DNA of 64,000 nucleotides from Sphagnum compactum (Eukaryota; Bryophyta; Sphagnopsida; Sphagnales), in NCBI GenBank assembly GCA_965153455.1, contig OZ234502.1:7409495-7473494 (forward strand). The letters are read 5' to 3'. The notes beneath the pieces are model-generated. The model saw nothing but the letters and a program-made list of their open reading frames with translations. It searched no databases and was not told where the DNA came from. The position numbers were made by a program, and so were the translations under genes. Positions 11,306 to 24,640 of this stretch are shown here, one piece after another (the stretch's first letter is position 1; every line of letters begins with the position of its first letter).

Positions 11306-13084
11306 TGTTGCCTATAGGTTACCAATAGTGAATATAATGAAATGGTAAGGTATCACATCATCAATAAAATCTTATGATTATGTGCATTTTGGCACTATGT
11401 GCTTCTTATAGTTTACCAATCCTAGTATAGGGTGCTAACTTACTACTCTACAACATGGAGAATCTTTCCTTTTCTTCCATCTCTTTTCTCCCTTCTAGCT
11501 TTTCTTTTTGCCTTTCTTTTGTGTCTCTTTTGACTCTTTTTCTGTTCATCACACATGGTAGCACTAACCATTCTACTACTTCGTACGCATTACACTACAC
11601 TATTGTTGTTACATCTCATCATGAATTTGCATACTGAGACAAGCTATTCCTTTTATGTAGCTTCACAATAATGCCCACACAAAGCAACAATATGTGCGAA
11701 CAAGCTATGATGCTAGAAGAAAGGTTTGAGTGACAAGCAAAATCATAGGCACAAAGTGTAGAGCTCTCATATGCGAGCAAACGCCGTGTCACAATTTGAG
11801 AGCTCTACAAAGCTTTGGTTTCTTCTTATTTCTAATTCTGTAAAAAAACAATTGAGATTTTCTCGATCATCTTTGAAAGTTGTAAATAAAACATGATATT
11901 TCTCATCTTCCATGACAAAAAGAAACTTTGCAACTTGACTATTGAGACAACAAGAAAAGCATAATGAACAAAAAGAAATGGAAGGGATTGAGAATGAGAT
12001 GAGGAGGTGATGCTTACTGCATGATGATAACACACCAATCTTGAACATTTTTAGGGTACTAGTAACTCCTGTAAGGCTAGCTTTACCCTATGACCTTTTA
12101 ATCTGTCATTTGTGAACTATGTAAATGTCCCAATGATGGCTACTGCCGTTTAAGATGATAATAACCCAAATTAACCTATGTTTTAACTTTCTTTTTTTGA
12201 AAACCCCTAAATGTGAACTACCATTAAGTAGCTTATGAACAAAAATAGGTATTATTCAAGAACATTTATATAATATACCTAACTAAGTAGAACCAAGATT
12301 ATATAATATATTACATTTTAAGTTGATTTCTTTGATAATTAATAAGTTGAAGGATTTATGTTATTTTCTTTATGTTAGGATTTTCGGTTTGCTATGTGTG
12401 CACATGAATCATTTTTTCCAAGAAACCCATGTTGGATATTTTAATGTTTTAGTTTGAAAGTTGGAAACTTAAAAGTGAAGAAACCCAGGGAATCAAAAGA
12501 AAAATTTGATTAAACCCCAAATGATAACCTTTATTTTGTTTTCTTGACATGTGAGCTTAGGTGGTACTGAAAAGGTCAAAGATGTGGGCCCAAATACAGA
12601 AATTATGGATTCGTTTCAACAAGATTCGTCTCATTCTCATTTGTGACCCACAAATATTCTTGTCTCATCCACAAGGATTTGAACATGTGAAATATGGACA
12701 AATATTATTCAAATGATTCTACTTATTCTCCTAATTCTTATCCTTTATAAAATCCAAGGAGCACAATGAATATTTGTCGCCCAAATTTATCATGTGAATG
12801 AATTTGTTGGCCAAATAGCAGTTGATTCTAATCAACGGGTTTTTGATTTCCTATGAAATATTGACCTCTTAACACAAAGTATGTTATTATTTGTTCAAAT
12901 AAACCACCAAGTGGCCTTGCTTTCAAGTGATGGTTGGGATCCATTTCACCAAGCAACTCCATCCCCACAATTACCTGAAGTCTAAAAGGTTTATCACCAG
13001 TTAATTTTTTTTTATTTTGGTTGGTAACTTTACATATGTGGCTAAGGTGAACCCAACACCTAGGGTAGGCTTTCATGAATGCAG
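11306..13084. other. intergenic, no gene seen
   Basis: A T/C-rich open frame at 11455-11637 and antisense frames at 11767-12048 and 12828-13076 show no domain. Otherwise AT-rich non-coding sequence. Confidence 0.4.
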
Positions 13085-13245
13085 CCTTTTACTAACCATA
13101 TTCAAGAAATGTTCCAATTTGGACTTAGAGACCTTAATGTAATCTTATGATGAGATATTTACCGTGCTTAGAAACAACCTATACAAAATTCAAGATGTTT
13201 ACCATGGTACTACTGTAGGTGTTGGTTCACTCAAGCCAACTTTAT
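13085..13245 (+). repeat. dispersed repeat G, copy 2
   Basis: A more diverged copy: ACCATATTCAAG, TTGGACTTAGAGACC, GAGATATTTACCGTGCTTAGAAA and a GTAGGTGTTGGTTCACTC end, in the same order as 10019-10170. Confidence 0.6.
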
Positions 13246-14632
13246 CTTGGCACTAGTTACTTTTCTTGCCTTCTTCACTGAATGGCCAATTCAAGCTTCC
13301 GACATATTAAAAATTGGTGATTATTTAAGGTGCCAATCTATCTATGAAGGAAGGTAGTTTGTTTGTTTTGTACTTATGAGATCCACCGAACCTAGATGCT
13401 TCAGATTGCATTCTTGGTCTCTTTGGAAAGCTCTTGAGGAGGAGGGGTGCATCAGCTTGGTTCCATGATGTTTGGACTTGCCATGCAAAAGTTCTGGAAT
13501 ATTGAATGATTTCTTCACTAAAAACTTAAATTAAATCGTAGCTGAAAAGCTCGGAGGAATTGGAATGTGCCTTTGGCGTTGTTGGAAAGATCTTGATGAG
13601 CAGGATTTAAGGGAATTTATTTGGTAAGATTTGGATTCAGAACGTGGGAGATATTTATTTTTAAGTGATTTCTGCCACTGAAAATTCAAATAAATTCCAA
13701 AAAACCAGGTTTTGGAAGGAAAAATCAGTTGAGGGCGTGGTAACACTTGGGCCAACAGCACAGGCCACACTAGTTATTATGAAGAGATCATGGAAATTTG
13801 TCCCTGTGATTATAGTTTTGATTGTAAAATAATAAATAGTGGGTTAAGTAATTAATGAATTAATTCCATCATTGTGTTCATGATTTTGTTCATGTTTCTA
13901 AATTGGAGGCCTCATCATTTATCACCTTCTTTTTAGAGTACAAGGTAGCTCAAGATTGATCATTGACGGCATTACAATAGTGGTGCAACATGGATGTTCT
14001 TCCCATGACACAACATGCAAATTCAACATGTTGCGGTCTATGGGATTAAAAACCCATGTAAATATGTGCATAAGTGTTTGAACACTGAATCTACATTTTG
14101 GGTGATTGGAAACTTATGGTTTTAGGGGAAATCATGTTTTGATTTGCATTGTTTCTATGGTAGGGCTTGTGTTGACACACCAGGCTAGAATTGTCAAGGG
14201 GTATTGAAGGTTTTTAAAAACCTATTAATTCTCAATTTCGTAACAAAATACAAACCAATGACATATTCTTAGTTCACACAAACGAAGAATGCATGGGAGC
14301 TTTGATATTATGAGATTAAGATAAACTCATAAACTTGAATTCAAGATGAAATCAATTTGCACAATTTTTTAAAATTGCAATCATTGTGAATTGGAATCAA
14401 AATGGTGCATGACTAAACCACAAGCAATTTAGCTCACAATAGACACCATTATTTTGGACTTCAAGATGAGTTGACCACTCTTGTACCTATAATATATTTT
14501 ATGATTAGTGACAAGAATTACATCAAAAGGGCAAAAATTCTAACAATTCCATAATGAGAATTCCAAAAATTCTCAATTTTGTTTAATTATAAATAATACA
14601 ATTTTGCATGTTCATATTTCCTACATACAAAT

Positions 14633-15252
14633 GGGTGAATGCACACTAAGGTGGTTCACTTTTTGAGTCATGGTGCCCATTTTTGTAGTGTGCTCTTTTT
14701 TTGAACACCTATATTGAATAATAAAACTTATCAAATTGAAATTTTGAAATTTATTGTACATTAACAACTTGTTTATGAAAATACTTATATAATTATTTTT
14801 CAATAGAAATACGCCCACTTTTCACAATGGACTTTTGAAGTACAAAAATATGGATTGGTCGGTAGACTGGAATGGTAGAAAATAAAAAGGTTCATATTGA
14901 ATTATATTTCAAATTATTTATAGGGATTCAATATATGGTGTAACATGAAATAATAAAAGTTTATGTGAAAATATTCTCTCAAAAATCATAATCAAATTTT
15001 AATTAGGGATTTTTAATTGAATGGTCGAAATTGAGACATATTTTCATAAGTCCCTAACATAGTTGTTCTCTTCTCAAATTTTTTTTTTTAGAGGTCTATA
15101 TATTTGGAATATGTAGTTGGGCTCCTATTAATATGGACTTTATCATCATTGAACCCATGGTACCATAAAATTTCAAAAATCTAACACTATAAAATGGTTT
15201 TTTGTGAACTATTGTTTTTTCAAAAACTGAGCCACCTTAGAGTACATCACCT
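14633..15252. mobile_element. non-autonomous TIR element, family member B
   Basis: The left end is GGGTGAATGCACACTAAGG, running on to TGGTTCACTTTTTGA. The right end is its imperfect reverse complement (TCAAAAACTGAGCCACCTTAG...ATCACCT). AAAT flanks both sides (14629-14632 and 15253-15256), as a 4-bp target duplication would. Internal blocks TGGACTTTTGAA, TTTTCATAAGTCC and ATATGGACTTTAT are shared with the copy at 20014-20738; the first two also occur, diverged, in the copy at 60450-61080. There is no open frame, so the transposase must come from elsewhere. Confidence 0.7.
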
Positions 15253-17488
15253 AAATTCTGACTAAAAAGATTTCAAAAAAAGTTTGTATTTCTCAAAGAA
15301 AACTTCCAATACCATACCACATACTCCAATCAAAGGTCATTTGACCATTGTTTCCTAGGTTTCAATGGTCAAAAATCAAATTACCTTTCTATTCATGGCC
15401 ATTCTTTTGGTCATTTAACTTGTGTTTCAAATCTCCGACATAAAATGCAATCCCACTTTTGATATATAATTTTCAAGACCTTTCCAATAGTTTAAAGAAT
15501 GCCCAATTTGGATAATGTGCTTGAGTCCCAAGACACTTTCTCAACCCAATCCATTTTGTCATGCTTTAACATTAATCAATCTTGAGCCCAAGGCTAGCTT
15601 GGCTATGACATGTGTTGTGAAATTTAACTTGTTAACATGTTTGGTGGGTCAATACTTGCTTGAATTATTATTATTAATTTCTTAGCTCTAACATTAATGG
15701 TGCAAATAATTTGAAGAAATCAAAATCTAATGTTCAACAATTTGTGTAATGTTTACAATCGACCATTATAGAAGTGCAAAAGTTGTTCATATCTCGTTGT
15801 GAAGTTGATTAACCCAAATTGTGCACCAACTACAACTATTGATGCATCACATAATACTAATTTTATTCTACTAGATTATAATCTACATTGGGAATATGCA
15901 AACAATGCGATTATAATTGACATCCTAAGGGTAGAAAAAAAAATTGTCATTGTCCATAGGTGATGATACAATGGACTCATAATGATACTCGAACTAATAT
16001 CAATACTTTAGATGACAACCCCAAACAGTTAAAAAAGTGGAAAAGACTTCATATGTTTAACCTTGAAGAATCAAAGAATCTTAGGCCGCCAAGCTTGCAT
16101 GGGTGGAGATGCACATACATAGCAATGATCTACTTCACTTTGTGAAGTGTCAAACCTATTCAGGAATTTTGGGCAAGGATAAGATTCTTGCACCAAAATG
16201 GGACATTGTGAAGAAAGTTCACAAATGAATACAAAAGGTTGTTTGGAACATGTTGGGGGGAATAAAGAAGGGCCAATGGTACATTTCCAAGAATTACAAA
16301 CATTTTACTAATGGGTGTAAGCATGGCAAATTGTACATACGTTTTACCTTGTCAATGCTAGATGAAAGTAACACAAAATAGCAATAAAACCCATGAAAAA
16401 ATTGGTTTACATTGATTTTTTAAATTAAAAAATACATAAAAACATATTTATTCATTGTTGTGCATTGATTTTCAACTTTCAAATTATTTCAATTAGTTTT
16501 TTGTCTACTTGTTTGAAATGTAAGTAAGTTCAAACTTTATTTTGTGTAAGGAAAGACTTTTATTATAGAGGTGTGGAATGGTTTATAATTATATTTCCAC
16601 CCATTTTTATGCTACTTGTTTGGTTTTATATGCATGATATAGGGTAAATCTAGAAACACTCATTTTTTTGTATATTTTAATGTGCTTTTAACCTAATGAA
16701 TATATTTATTATTCAAGGTCTATGCATACCATACCAAAGGAAGTTACTTCTACTTTTTCCAAATGAAATAGAATAGAATATAGAGTGCAACTTATTAAAA
16801 AACAAGTAAATTTTACTTAAATGTAAATAAGGTGCTTACAATTGGATTATGAAAATATATTTAAAATATTTTTGATTTTTAAAAAAATGTTCCCTTGAAA
16901 TTTTAATACTCCATAGCATACCAAAAGATATTTCAAATGTTCCATAAAACATACAAAAGTGATTTCCCCTAAGCACCATTTCATAACAAGTTGTAAATAT
17001 TAAAGAAAAACAAGCTGGGAAACAACAACAATTTTCCATTGTATTCCGCCTTTTACAACAAGGCCAACCAATGAAAAATTATAAGGCGATCAAACATAAC
17101 GTCAAAGTTATAAATCATTTGGTGCAAAGATTTTTTTTCTTGGTTATTTGCTAGCTTTTATGTCATTTTAGAAATGGGAATGTTGGTTAGATTTTGACAT
17201 GCAAGCCAATTCTTTGTAAATAGAGTTTCAATCTTTCATGGAACTTGAACCAAGGTTGTTTGATAACTATACAAATGCAATGCTACCCAAGACTTGAAGG
17301 AATACATTTTATGATAAAGCTTTGTTTAAAAGTTGTTTATGTTTGCCATGATTTGGAATCTTTGGGTTTCCTTGGTTTCAATCTCATGTGATGTGGGTGT
17401 ACGACTATAAGTCCATTGAATGAACTTAGTTATCCAAACATTAAGTCACTTTCCAATTTTTTCATTCATTGAGAACATGTTATAGTCT

Positions 17489-18080
17489 TTGTATATAAAT
17501 ATTTTTCACACTCTTATACAAGTGGCACTTCAAGTTTGTGAAGCTTGCAAAATCATGCAAATCAAGGGTTTGAAGATTTTTGCAACATTGAGATGGTGCA
17601 TAAGCATGCTTAACCTTGCCATTTGTGTGATGAACAAGTATCGCACTCTTCTTATGAGGATGAAACAAGGCAATTTGAACGAAAAGCTTGTAAACACCAA
17701 CTTTGATCACCTTACTAACATTCATATATTGATTGGATTAAGATAATTGTTGTTGATGTTGAAGTTTATGCATTCACTAATGTAATTTGCTTAGAAAAAG
17801 GACATATCTATATTTTGCAACTATCTACTACATCAAAACAACAAGTTCAACCTTTGACCATGATGTGCTCTAGGATTACAAAACACTAGTTGGCACATGC
17901 CAATTGATGCAATTCCCTTGTGTTGGGTGAATGACCCCTTGAACTTGGACATTGATGAAGTTGAATACCTTTCATTCACACCAAGTGGACAAATCATTCA
18001 TGCAATGCATCGAAACCCAATAATTACTACAAATGTGATGGTTACATGTGAAGTATTTGTAACAATTACGGATGAGGTGA
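17489..18080 (+). pseudogene. possible hAT-like transposase remnant
   Basis: Two open stretches (17489-17746 and 17897-18080) read like parts of plant hAT-type transposase-derived proteins. The first has LRWCISML, then NKYRTLLMRMKQ and NFDHLTNIHILIGL; the second has LCWVNDPLNLDIDEVEYLSF and PSGQIIHAMH. These resemble, from memory, the TRW-ISML and catalytic-core region of such proteins. A coding-like stretch near 15960-16370 may be its N-terminal part. No zinc finger or complete hAT C-terminal dimerisation domain is seen. Weak identification. Confidence 0.35.
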
Positions 18081-18313
18081 AGGTGATGAATACAAGTAAA
18101 TATTTTATTTCTAATGGTTTTCTTTTCATGTGCTTTTATTTTTGGCATTTGCTTATAGCTAGTTATATTTATGTAATGTGACTAATGCAAAGGCATCACA
18201 AAATCTTTAATTTCCAACTTCTACCTTCATAGATGCATTGGGAATGGTTTACCCTGATTATATTGGCAAGATTTAGAGGTAGACGAAAAAAATGATACAA
18301 CACTTGTTAATGA

Positions 18314-18346
18314 TTATAGGGCATTATGGACCATAATGCCCTATAA
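18314..18346. repeat. perfect 33-bp palindrome
   Basis: Two 16-base arms around a single A: TTATAGGGCATTATGG at 18314-18329 and its exact reverse complement at 18331-18346. A further ATATGGTCCATAAT copy of the centre follows about 10 bases later. Confidence 0.95.
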
Positions 18347-18349
18347 TAA

Positions 18350-20010
18350 GCTATATGGTCCATAATTACCTCGCTCTTGAAGACCAAGGAATAATTAAAC
18401 ATAAAGTTAGATCCCTTATTATCAATCACAAAATTTAACATGCAAACCATTGGCATATTCAAGCTTTTTATGTACTTTAAAACAAAGATTATAGGTTTAT
18501 TCATGGTTAAGGTACATAAAAGAACTATCTAATGAAGAAAAAACTAATTTCAATTTTTATAACATTTATCACATTGTAATTATTGTGGATTTTTCTATGC
18601 CCATAATTATAATGATGTCATGCTAAATTAATATAAATAATATATTGGGTACAACATAAATGTCCTTTTGACCTTTTAAATAACTAAAGTTCTTGTTTTA
18701 ATTATAAGTTTATGTTTAAAATCAAAAGGAATTCATTAAGTAATGCAATTGACTTCAAAAATATTTGATGGATAAAAAATGTTTTCATCTATATTTAACA
18801 AATTACAATCTTTGGATGAATTTGATTAGATATACACCGTGCAATTTTTTTGAAGACTATAGAAATCATTCCAAAGGGTTGCAAGAAAAGGACTAACTTT
18901 TATATTGGCCATTTGGTTGGTTTTTTGTATTCATTGCATTTAGAATTTATAGCCCCAAGTGTATATCACATATGTTGGACTTTATTATGCAAAAAAAAGT
19001 CTTTACTTGTCTATAGAAGCTTATTTAAACATTTTCTGCAACTTTGGTTTGGAATCAAAATATTGATGTGCAAATACATACACATTTCAAAAGTAGATTG
19101 TGAAAAAAAAAAATTTAAATATTTTGTCCAAAAAATAGTACCCCAATTGCAAATAAACCCTTGTGCAAAAGTTGCTTGACCTAAATCTCCTTACATAATT
19201 TGATATTTGCAAGCTAAAGTGTTCATAAATGGTGTCATTATTTTTACACCCTTACAAATTGGAATGTGTCTCATGTGAAAATTAAATTTTGTTTTTTAAA
19301 AGACTCATTTGTATGGTTTTTGTATAATTTAGTGTGATACAAAAGTGGAACAAGTTGAAACCAAAAGTTTTACATCAAATGGGAAATTTTTAAATACCAA
19401 CAAGACTTTGCAATGTCAATAATGTTTTTTAGAAGTTGGAAATGATAAACTTGTTATAATCTTGGTTTTTAATGAAATTAAAAAAATCTTTCCAAAATCA
19501 TAAATGTGGTTTGTAATTTACACTAAGGTTTGTTAATCAATTTCAACATCATTTGAAAGTTTTATGAACTTTTAATGATAACAAAAAATAATGGAAATGT
19601 CAAAGTTCTTCATTCCATGATTATGTGAGATAAAAAAAATTTGTTCACAAAGATTGTAATCTAGGTTATGTGTATATATTTATATTAGTGCTAACCAATT
19701 CATAATGCTTGGGTTATTTATGCTAGTTTTGTATGGAAATTTTCAAATTCTCCAATACTAGTATTAAGTTTATATGAGAAAAAAAACCTTCAATATCAAG
19801 ACCAAGATAGTGTGAATTTTTTTTTAATGTAACAAAAATATTAATATTAAGACCAGGTTAATCTAACAAAAAGTTGATACCATACCAACAATCCTATCAA
19901 TCTCCAAAATAAAATTTGAATTCTCAAGCTTTGGATATCATTTAAATATATGTGCCAACCACCACATGTTCATTAAAATCCATATGCATTCCTCATTAAA
20001 ATGTTACCAT
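18350..20010. other. intergenic, no gene seen
   Basis: Very AT-rich. A 109-codon open frame at 18850-19179 is rich in Lys, Phe and Leu, as AT-rich non-coding DNA gives, and has no recognisable domain. Confidence 0.4.
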
Positions 20011-20013
20011 TAA

Positions 20014-20738
20014 GGGTGAATGCATGGTAAGATGGCTCACTTATGGAGTCATATAAATATTTGTACATGGTATCTTTTGTTTAAATGGATGTGGTGATAA
20101 ATGTATGTTTCAATATGTTAATTGATAATTGATTTTAAATCATAACTTGATTATGAAACTAAAAGTGTAATTTTTTATAAAAAAATGTTAACCCTATTAA
20201 TGGACTTTTGAAGGGACAATGTATGGACTAATTTCCTAACTACAATGGTATAACATCAATGTATTCATAGTTAATTGATTTTTAATGACTAAGTATAAGT
20301 TGAAGAATGGAATAAATAACATATATATGGGACCATTTTTTTCTTAACAAATATGTTTTTATGAAATTTAAAATCGTTAAAATTTGACCTTATTTTCATA
20401 AGTCCTTATGAGTTAAAAATTATTTTTTCCTGCAATTTCTTTGTTTTAAAAATGTTTGATTATGAAATATCTAAAAGGGCCATTATTCATATGGACTTTA
20501 TAAAACATTTTTCCAAATATTATGATTTAAAAAAAATTGCATCCATCAAAATAACTAATGTCATCATCATTTTATTTAAATTTTACAATAGAATATGAAT
20601 GCTCACAAATGTATGAACATCAACTTATAGACGATAAGTTATGACAAACAAGTAACCATGTTCTTTAACAAATTTTTAATGGAATCCTATGGAGTGGAGC
20701 ATCTACCTAAAATGAACCACCATACTATGCATTCACCC
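20014..20738. mobile_element. non-autonomous TIR element, family member A
   Basis: The ends are GGGTGAATGCATGGTAAG (20014) and, read inward on the other strand, GGGTGAATGCATAGTATGG (20738). About 27 bases of the arms match, with a few differences. TTAA flanks both sides (20010-20013 and 20739-20742). It shares ends and three internal blocks with 14633-15252, and its ends and two of the blocks with 60450-61080. There is no open frame. Confidence 0.8.
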
Positions 20739-21770
20739 TTAATTCATAATGTAATTGGAAGGCCCCTTACAAAATAAAATACTTCACATCACATTTAATG
20801 CTCTTATCTAATGCTTAAGAATATCTCCAATGAGGGGTCATAATTAGTGACTTTGCAACAACAATGTATCATTACCAAAAAATATGGCATTAGGAGCATG
20901 CCCTTATGGTCTCTATGAATTACATAGAATTTGGTGTTGAGAAATTTGTTTCAGGGCTCTATAATTTGGTAGAGCATTGTGGGCTTTGGAACACTCTCAA
21001 TAAAAGTAATCAATTGATGTTGACTATGTTTTTTATTTTTTTGTGTGAGTTTTGTCACTTGTAGTTATGGCAATTCCAAATAGTAACAACTAACAAAGTA
21101 AGAAAAGGAAGAACTAACAAATTTAAAAACTTGAGAAATTTGAAGTTGTGACAATAGGAAGAACTAAAGAAGCTTTGACTTCGATTGTAACATTTTTCAA
21201 TACTTGCAAGTTGCAACGTCAGCACCTTTGAGACATGCATTGATGCCTTTGCACATGATGAATGCAAACATTTTCACATCTCCAACAAGAACTTTTCACC
21301 TTCTTCATTGTCCATGTAATCTTGTAGCTATTGAAATAATCTTCACCTCCAAGCTTGTGCCATTTTCAAAGCTAGTATGGTTGTGCAAATCTTCATAAAA
21401 GATTGCATGGAAATCTTTTCTAAGTGCAAATATTTTAAAAAGTTGTGGAGTTCTTTGTGTTTGCAAGGTCCACGGGAATAAACAATGCACTCTATGTGTG
21501 CAAGCAAAAAAAATGTTAATAAACATGAGAATTTTAATTTTTTTTGTTTTTCACATTTGCTAGAGTTGACAACAAGACTTTATTGGTTTCCTACATTAAC
21601 CAAATTAATGAAATTGTCAGTGAACATTCTACTATTTTGATGTACTGCCAAATTATTATTTCCCTATTTAAGATGCTTTAACATTTAATGCACTACTTTG
21701 GTTTAAGAATTATTGTCTTTATGGCAAATTTTTAGTGTAAGGTGTTGGAATGACAACCTAGTTTTGAAAT

Positions 21771-22239
21771 GACTGGTCATTTTGAAAAACTAGATGTTGG
21801 ATTGACATTTTGCTCGCCTAGTATCATGAGAAAAACAATGGAAAAAAGAGGTTGGTCATTTTGAAAAACTAAATGCTTGTTGGATTGACATTTTGTCCAC
21901 CAAGTATCATGAGAAAAACAATGAAAAAAAGAGGTTGGTCATTTTGAAAAACTAAATGCTTGTTGGATTGACATTTTGTCCACCAAGTATCATGAGAAAA
22001 ACAATGAAAAAAAGAGGTTGGTCATTTTGAAAAACTAAATGCTTGTTGGATTGACATTTTGTCCACCAAGTATCATGAGAAAAAGGATGAAAAAAAGAGG
22101 TTGGTCATTTTGAAAAACTAAATGCTTGTTGGATTGACATTTCGTCCACCAAGTATCATGAGAAAAAGGATGAAAAAAAGAGGTTGGTCATTTTGAAAAA
22201 CTAAATGCTAGTTGGATTGACATTTCGTTTTTCAAAATG
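21771..22239 (+). repeat. 83-bp tandem array, about 5.6 units
   Basis: Units start TTGGTCATTTTGAAAAACTA at 21852, 21935, 22018, 22101 and 22184, exactly 83 bases apart. A diverged 79-base first unit starts at 21773. Sequence changes along the array: ACAATG becomes AGGATG after the third full unit, and TTTTGTCC becomes TTTCGTCC in the last two. The last unit is cut short by GTTTTTCAAAATG, the exact reverse complement of its own start, forming a 13-bp-arm hairpin at 22189-22239. Confidence 0.95.
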
Positions 22240-22399
22240 CTCTCTCCCCCCGCCCCTTGTGCAGGCAATTGTGGAGGAAACCATCTATTTATTTATAGCT
22301 TGTCCTCTAGATACACTAGAGATTTCTGCCAGTGCTTTATGCCTTTTGAACTAGGTCTGGTAAGGGATCCAGAATATCCTACATACTATGTCATCAAGG

Positions 22400-22800
22400 T
22401 TCACATTTAAGGGATATTCTGATCAGTGTTGGGCCGTTCTTTACTTTTATGAAGAACCTCTAGTTCGGTTTAAAAAAACAATTAGAATGGTTTTGGTTCT
22501 AGTTCTGGTTCCACACATAACTGAAAAGAGCAAGCCAGTTTGGGGTCCAATTCTTCAAAAAATATAAATTCCAGTTCTCTTGATGGTTTTGAAAATCAGG
22601 ACCAATTCTGTTCTGATTTTGCGTAACCCAGATTGTAACCAGAAGTTGATTACCAATGAGGGTCCGGTTAACTCTCAGTTGTAGTCCTTTTTATCAATTG
22701 TTTTTTCAAAAATCTCAGTTCTAGAATCAGGACCCTAGTTTGGGGTCTAATTCTTAAAAGAATCTAATCGTAGTTTCAAAACCAATCTTAAAAATCAGAC
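22400..22800. repeat. dispersed repeat F, copy 1
   Basis: Degenerate GGTTCTRGTTCTGGTTCC-, CCACACATAA-, AATCAGGACC- and GATTTT-containing blocks. Related sequence occurs near 38340-38590, 42440-42770 and 56660-57080. Old, rearranged repeat; boundaries are approximate. Confidence 0.5.
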
Positions 22801-22985
22801 CTGTGAAACTGACCACAATTCTAACCCACCACACCATGTACCTCCCCAACTTTGGTTCCAAGCCTAGTAAAATGAGGCCTGGCATGGCCAACCCATTATT
22901 AAGGCGCACCGGGGGATGTCCATGAGGGCTAGGGTGAGGGCTAGGGTGAACCAGCAACCATTGCTGGTACCTTGACCTTTTTTGA

Positions 22986-23150
22986 GTAAGGCCTCTTCAT
23001 GGCCATATTAAGCACAAAAAATATTAGATCTGAACTCATGGACTCCAATTTTAGTCTTAGAATGGGATATTTGTAATATTTAGAAATAATTTAAAATGAA
23101 TTTTGGGACTTTTAAGATGATTCCAACGTGGGTGCTGTGGTTCAGCTGGT
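22986..23150 (+). repeat. dispersed repeat G, copy 3
   Basis: GGCCATATTAAGCACAAAAA, ATATTTGTAATATTTAGAAA, TGAATTTTGGGACTTTTAA and ACGTGGGTGCTGTGGTTCAG, closely matching 10019-10170. Confidence 0.75.
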
Positions 23151-23639
23151 GGAAGTATATATGGTGCATCATGTGATTTGACTTTGAGGGCAGATTTGGC
23201 TGTAATTACCCTCAAAACTGCCAATCCCCTCAAAATGGTGCAATTCCTTCAAGCCAGCCGAGTCGAGTTCTGCAATTTAGAGAAGATTGGAAAATGGCAG
23301 AAGTCAACCAGCAAAACCCTTTTTATGGTGTGCAAATCAGCCTGAATCCCAGGATTACTATTGTCTCAACAAGCCCTAGAGTGAAACAGTGGAAGCTTGG
23401 CGGTCAGTAATAAGACTCCATTGATTCTGCACACACCAGTGTTGGGCCGGTAGTAAAAATCCGTTCCCAACTGGTCCACACATACACACACCCATATATC
23501 CTGTCCCTGTGAGAGAGATTTGGCCTGAGTGAACCAGCACCCACCAACGCACCAGTTGTGGATGAGTCTGTTTTGGCCGTTTTGGGATGAACCCAAACCA
23601 TTTAACCTAAACCAAACCAAACCAAACATTGAGGTGGGT

Positions 23640-24640
23640 TATTTTTTTTCTTTTCACTGGCCCACCCTTTGCTGAGATTTCGGAAAAAAATTTCCCTGTT
23701 TTTTCCCTCCTTTTCCTTCTTCTTCTCCTCTTTTGTTCTTTCTTCTTCTTGTCATCATCTCCTTCTTTTCCATCGTTGTTGCAGCTTTTTCTACTATTGT
23801 TATTATTATTCTTTTTTCTCTTTTGTTTGTGCCATAGATTTTTTTTCTTATCCTTTTTTCTTTCATTTTTGTTGCTACTTAGTTTTTTTTTCATCTTTTT
23901 TTTCTTTGTTTTCCTCTATTGTTACAACTTTTTCATCATTTCTTTCTTTTTTCGTTTCTCTTCTTCCTCTTCAAACATTTTGTTTTTTTCATCACATCAT
24001 TGTGCTTGCTACCATTTCTTGTTGCATCATCATTAATTATACACATCATGCAAGGTATGCCTTTATCCTTTTCCTTGTTTTTTTTTTTTTTTTTTTTGTT
24101 TTGGTTTGAAAGTAGAAACAAAAAGGAAAAGTAAGAAAAAGAAAGAGAAGAAGACAAAATAATAAAAGAGAAGGAAATGGAAATGGAAAAATACAAAAGA
24201 TGAAATGAAAAAAAATAGAAGACAAAGACTATTTTTGTATTTTTCTTGTTTTTCTTGTTTTTTCTATTTTTAAAATCTAGAAGAAGTTTGTTTTCTTTTC
24301 CTTTTTTTTGTTTTTCCTTGAAGATTTTTTTCCCTTGTTATTGTTAATTCAAGAAGAAGAATTCTAGTTTTTGTTCCTTTTCATCGCTTTGTTTTCCTTT
24401 TTTTTTTGTTTCTTTAAGAATAAGAAGATTTTTTGGGGCTTCTGCTCTATTTTTCCATTTTTTTGGTTTTTTAAATGCTAGAAGATTTTTTTTCTTTTAT
24501 TATTTTTGTCCTAAATATTTCTTTTGTTTTCCCCCTATTTTTCTATTCTTTTTGGTCTTCAAAATTCCAAAAGATGAAGTTTGTTTTTTTATTTCCTTTA
24601 TTTCTTACTTTCAATTTTTTTTCTAGTTTTTTTTATAAAC
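23640..24640. repeat. polypyrimidine/polypurine low-complexity tract
   Basis: The + strand is almost pure T/C at 23640-24100, including a T20 run at 24078-24097. It switches to A/G-rich at 24105-24235 and returns to T/C-rich to 24640. Long open frames here are only Phe/Leu/Ser (or Lys/Arg) runs caused by base composition and are not genes. Confidence 0.9.

Noticed and set aside
23629-24134. Open frames of 71-146 codons on the + strand
   Set aside because: They are Phe/Leu/Ser runs produced by the T/C-rich tract, overlap in several frames, and have no domain.
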